A stretch of DNA of 7,825 nt, taken from positions 1 to 7,825 of the forward strand of contig CAKUSF010000099.1 in assembly GCA_934678915.1 (NCBI GenBank), in the 5' to 3' direction. This document shows, piece by piece, positions 6,914 to 7,825 of this stretch (the first letter of the stretch is position 1; every line of letters begins with the position of its first letter). The translations under genes were made by a program, and so were the position numbers. Source of the DNA: an uncultured Bacteroidales bacterium. GTDB taxonomy: Bacteria > Bacteroidota > Bacteroidia > Bacteroidales > UBA932. The notes under the pieces were generated by a model that was not told the DNA's origin, ran no database searches, and was given only the letters and a program-made list of their open reading frames with translations.

Positions 6914-6972
6914 GTAAAAAATCCTATTCATTGTTTATACCCGTCTCTAATATTTCATTAATTATTTCAGTC

Positions 6973-7003
6973 AAAAAAACGCAGTCATCACCCCTGTGTC
7001 ACT
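6973..7003 (-). terminator. Possible weak terminator after the 38-codon ORF
   Basis: On the minus strand, AGT-GA-CAC-AGGG-GTG-ATG-ACT forms a short, interrupted hairpin followed by GCG and seven T's. It overlaps the stop codon of the 38-codon ORF and would insulate the maturase promoter from upstream transcription. The stem is short with an internal loop, so the call rests mainly on the T7 run. Confidence 0.35.
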
Positions 7004-7115
7004 CTATGACCTTCAACCTTTCAGCATCGAAACACCTGTGAAAACAGGTCCCTTTTGCTCGTCCTGCTTCCCTTGAAGCCTTGGCCTCAGCCTCAGATTT
7101 GTTCCATCCAGTCAT
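6999..7115 (-). CDS. Small ORF, 38 residues, unknown function
   Basis: An ATG-to-TGA frame encoding a hydrophilic 38-residue peptide. It starts MTGWNKSEAEAKASREAGRA, which is charged and likely helical, and continues to KGTCFHRCFDAERLKVIE with two cysteines. It lies between a strong terminator upstream (7187-7159) and a T7 tract at its end, so it is framed like an independent small transcript. An in-frame TAA lies 15 bases before the ATG. Its DNA is more G+C-rich than the surrounding intergenic sequence. A TTG (7149-7147) and TATATTCA (7127-7120) upstream have 19-base spacing like a weak promoter, but this would place the RNA start at the ATG itself. A 16-base palindrome (7034-7049, GAAA loop on the plus strand) lies inside it. 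I do not recognise a family; it may be a real small protein, part of an RNA gene, or chance. Confidence 0.35.
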   Translation of the reverse strand: MTGWNKSEAEAKASREAGRAKGTCFHRCFDAERLKVIE

Positions 7116-7158
7116 TGTATGAATATATTAATAGGTTATTTTCTCACAACCATATACG

Positions 7159-7187
7159 AAAAAAGGCATCCTCATATAGAAGATGCC
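7159..7187 (-). terminator. Strong rho-independent terminator
   Basis: On the minus strand GGCATCTTC pairs with GAGGATGCC (9 bp, one G-U) around a TATAT loop, followed directly by six T's. On the plus strand the sequence after the stem is not T-rich, so this terminates minus-strand transcription only. The only minus-strand gene visible upstream is thyA, whose stop is about 550 bases away across a plus-strand remnant. The terminator may therefore belong to a gene that has been lost, or act as a barrier ahead of the peptide cassette. Confidence 0.8.
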
Positions 7188-7256
7188 CTCACACTATTAA
7201 TGCTACTGCAAATTTAGCGGAAAATATTCAAACTTCCAAAAATATTTCCCGACAAT

Positions 7257-7592
7257 ATGCAATATGCAAATTGGAGCAAGGGCAGAGATAAAGGAGAGGT
7301 TGACATTGTTTGGGTGGAAGCAGCCACTCAGAAGGCTTTTTCTCTTGCTGAAATCAAGTGGACAGACAAGATCTATGAAGATCCGAGTGGGCTCAAATCG
7401 CTGAGGAAGTTTCTTGAGGCAAATGATGGGATACGTAAAGTCATTGTGACCACAAAATCAAAACGCGGCAGCGTAATCATTGATGGCAACACGTTTCTCT
7501 TTATTCCATCGGCACTGTATGCCTATTGGGTATCAAGGTATCTTTTCGAAGACAAGTTGAACCAAATTCTACTTCCAGACCGCGATGCATAA
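7257..7592 (+). pseudogene. C-terminal remnant of an AAA-family ATPase (DUF4143-like)
   Basis: A 111-codon frame whose product resembles only the C-terminal end of Bacteroidales AAA ATPases with a DUF4143/nuclease-like tail. It has GRDKGEVDIVWV (9-20) and AEIKW (31-35), which together give the D...ExK pattern of a PD-(D/E)xK-like fold (Asp16, Glu32, Lys34), then KVIVTTK (61-67) and a closing FIPSALYAYWV (82-92). The roughly 300-residue Walker A/B ATPase part expected upstream is absent. The frame is closed by TAG at 7215-7217, and a minus-strand terminator sits just before it. I therefore read it as a 5'-truncated gene rather than a working one. The methionine used as start is simply the first available ATG. 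It converges on thyA. A free-standing small nuclease-like protein is the less likely alternative. Confidence 0.6.
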
Positions 7593-7682
7593 TAAGCACA
7601 AAAAAATCCCTTATCCTAACATTCCGCCATAAACAACTAAAATACAATAAGATACCAATGCAAAATAAGAAAATAAAGGATC

Positions 7683-7704
7683 AAAAACTATTGCCTTTCA
7701 GGCA
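7683..7704 (-). terminator. Possible weak thyA terminator
   Basis: Minus-strand TGCCT-GAA-AGGCA forms a 5-bp hairpin, followed by ATAG and five T's, about 30 bases after the thyA stop. It is short and the T-run is offset by four bases, so it is weak. The remaining 7593-7735 spacer is A/T-rich with nothing else supported. Confidence 0.3.
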
Positions 7705-7735
7705 TCATGGAATCTATCGACTGAACTAAAAAGCC

Positions 7736-7825
7736 TTAGACCGCGACGGGGGCCTTGATGGCTGGCCAGGGGTCATAGCCTTCGAGGGTGAAGTCCTCGT
7801 ACTTGAAATCGTAGAGGTTTTTGAC
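7736..7825 (-). CDS. thyA: Thymidylate synthase, C-terminal 29 residues (rest outside the window)
   Basis: The minus-strand frame ends ...YEDFTLEGYDPWPAIKAPVAV and stop. This is the characteristic C-terminus of ThyA (E. coli ends EGYDPHPGIKAPVAI), including the final residues that close over the folate and nucleotide in the active site. ThyA methylates dUMP to dTMP using methylenetetrahydrofolate. The N-terminal part, with the catalytic cysteine, lies beyond base 7825. It is a core gene and marks the right-hand border of the accessory stretch. Confidence is high despite the short length because the motif is so distinctive. Confidence 0.92.
   Translation of the reverse strand, partial: VKNLYDFKYEDFTLEGYDPWPAIKAPVAV

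Larger units (their letters stand above)
6707..6945. repeat. Inverted repeat pair enclosing the putative maturase promoter
   Basis: The 15-mer ACAATGAATAGGATT at 6717-6731 recurs as its exact reverse complement at 6920-6934. Both arms continue outward, after 4 or 5 unmatched bases, into another matching six-mer: GACGGG at 6707-6712 and CCCGTC at 6940-6945. The arms enclose 188 bases. A perfect 15-bp inverted repeat is not expected by chance in so short a region. The enclosed segment contains a TAnnTTTG promoter box pointing at the radical SAM gene. The geometry is like the invertible promoters of Bacteroides polysaccharide loci. It also fits the terminal repeats of a roughly 240-bp non-autonomous element, although no clear target-site duplication is visible. 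No recombinase gene lies in the window. Confidence 0.7.

Noticed and set aside
7034..7049. ACCTGT-GAAA-ACAGGT hairpin as a plus-strand terminator
   Set aside because: It is a perfect 6-bp stem but is followed by CCCTTTTGC rather than a U-run, and no plus-strand gene precedes it. It may simply be coding sequence of the small minus-strand ORF.
1..7825. CRISPR array, tRNA or rRNA genes, complete insertion sequences
   Set aside because: No regularly spaced direct repeats, no tRNA-like clover sequence or rRNA segments, and no transposase frames were seen on either strand.

Overview
The window looks like a Bacteroidales chromosome (Bacteroides/Prevotella-like). The evidence is an adjacent glycine-lipid synthesis gene pair of the type known from Bacteroides, start codons in A/T-rich context without clear Shine-Dalgarno sequences, and a match to the Bacteroidales -7 promoter box (TAnnTTTG). 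Two housekeeping loci flank a more accessory-looking middle. On the left, plus strand, are the 3' part of a glsA-like O-acyltransferase gene and a complete glsB-like N-acyltransferase gene. On the right, minus strand, is the last 29 codons of thymidylate synthase (thyA).

The middle (about 1.9-7.6 kb) is almost all on the minus strand. In transcription order it holds: a strong rho-independent terminator (7187-7159) with no visible intact gene upstream; a 38-codon small ORF (7115-6999); a weak hairpin plus T7 tract (7003-6973); a promoter-like box inside a pair of inverted repeats (6945-6707); a roughly 320-base leader; a radical SAM/SPASM peptide maturase (6581-5124); a previously unlisted 34-residue peptide gene (5086-4982); and a 12-bp hairpin (4968-4941). 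The maturase has an N-terminal region resembling a PqqD-type recognition domain, the CxxxCxxC motif and an eight-cysteine SPASM domain. The small peptide has a basic N-terminus, two cysteines and an aromatic C-terminal tail. Together they form a compact candidate RiPP cassette.

After that hairpin comes a tight three-gene minus-strand group: a conserved protein of unknown function, an M42-family metallo-aminopeptidase overlapping it by ATGA, and a MORN-repeat protein with a C-terminal membrane anchor. It converges on glsAB, and a long hairpin sits between the two transcripts. Near the right edge a plus-strand 111-codon ORF resembles only the C-terminal part of AAA-family ATPases, and is probably a truncated remnant.

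The two most interesting points are the candidate RiPP precursor/maturase pair and the inverted repeats bracketing its putative promoter. The repeats have the geometry of a Bacteroidales invertible (phase-variable) promoter, but they could also be the ends of a small MITE-like element. No recombinase, transporter or dedicated export protease is in the window.
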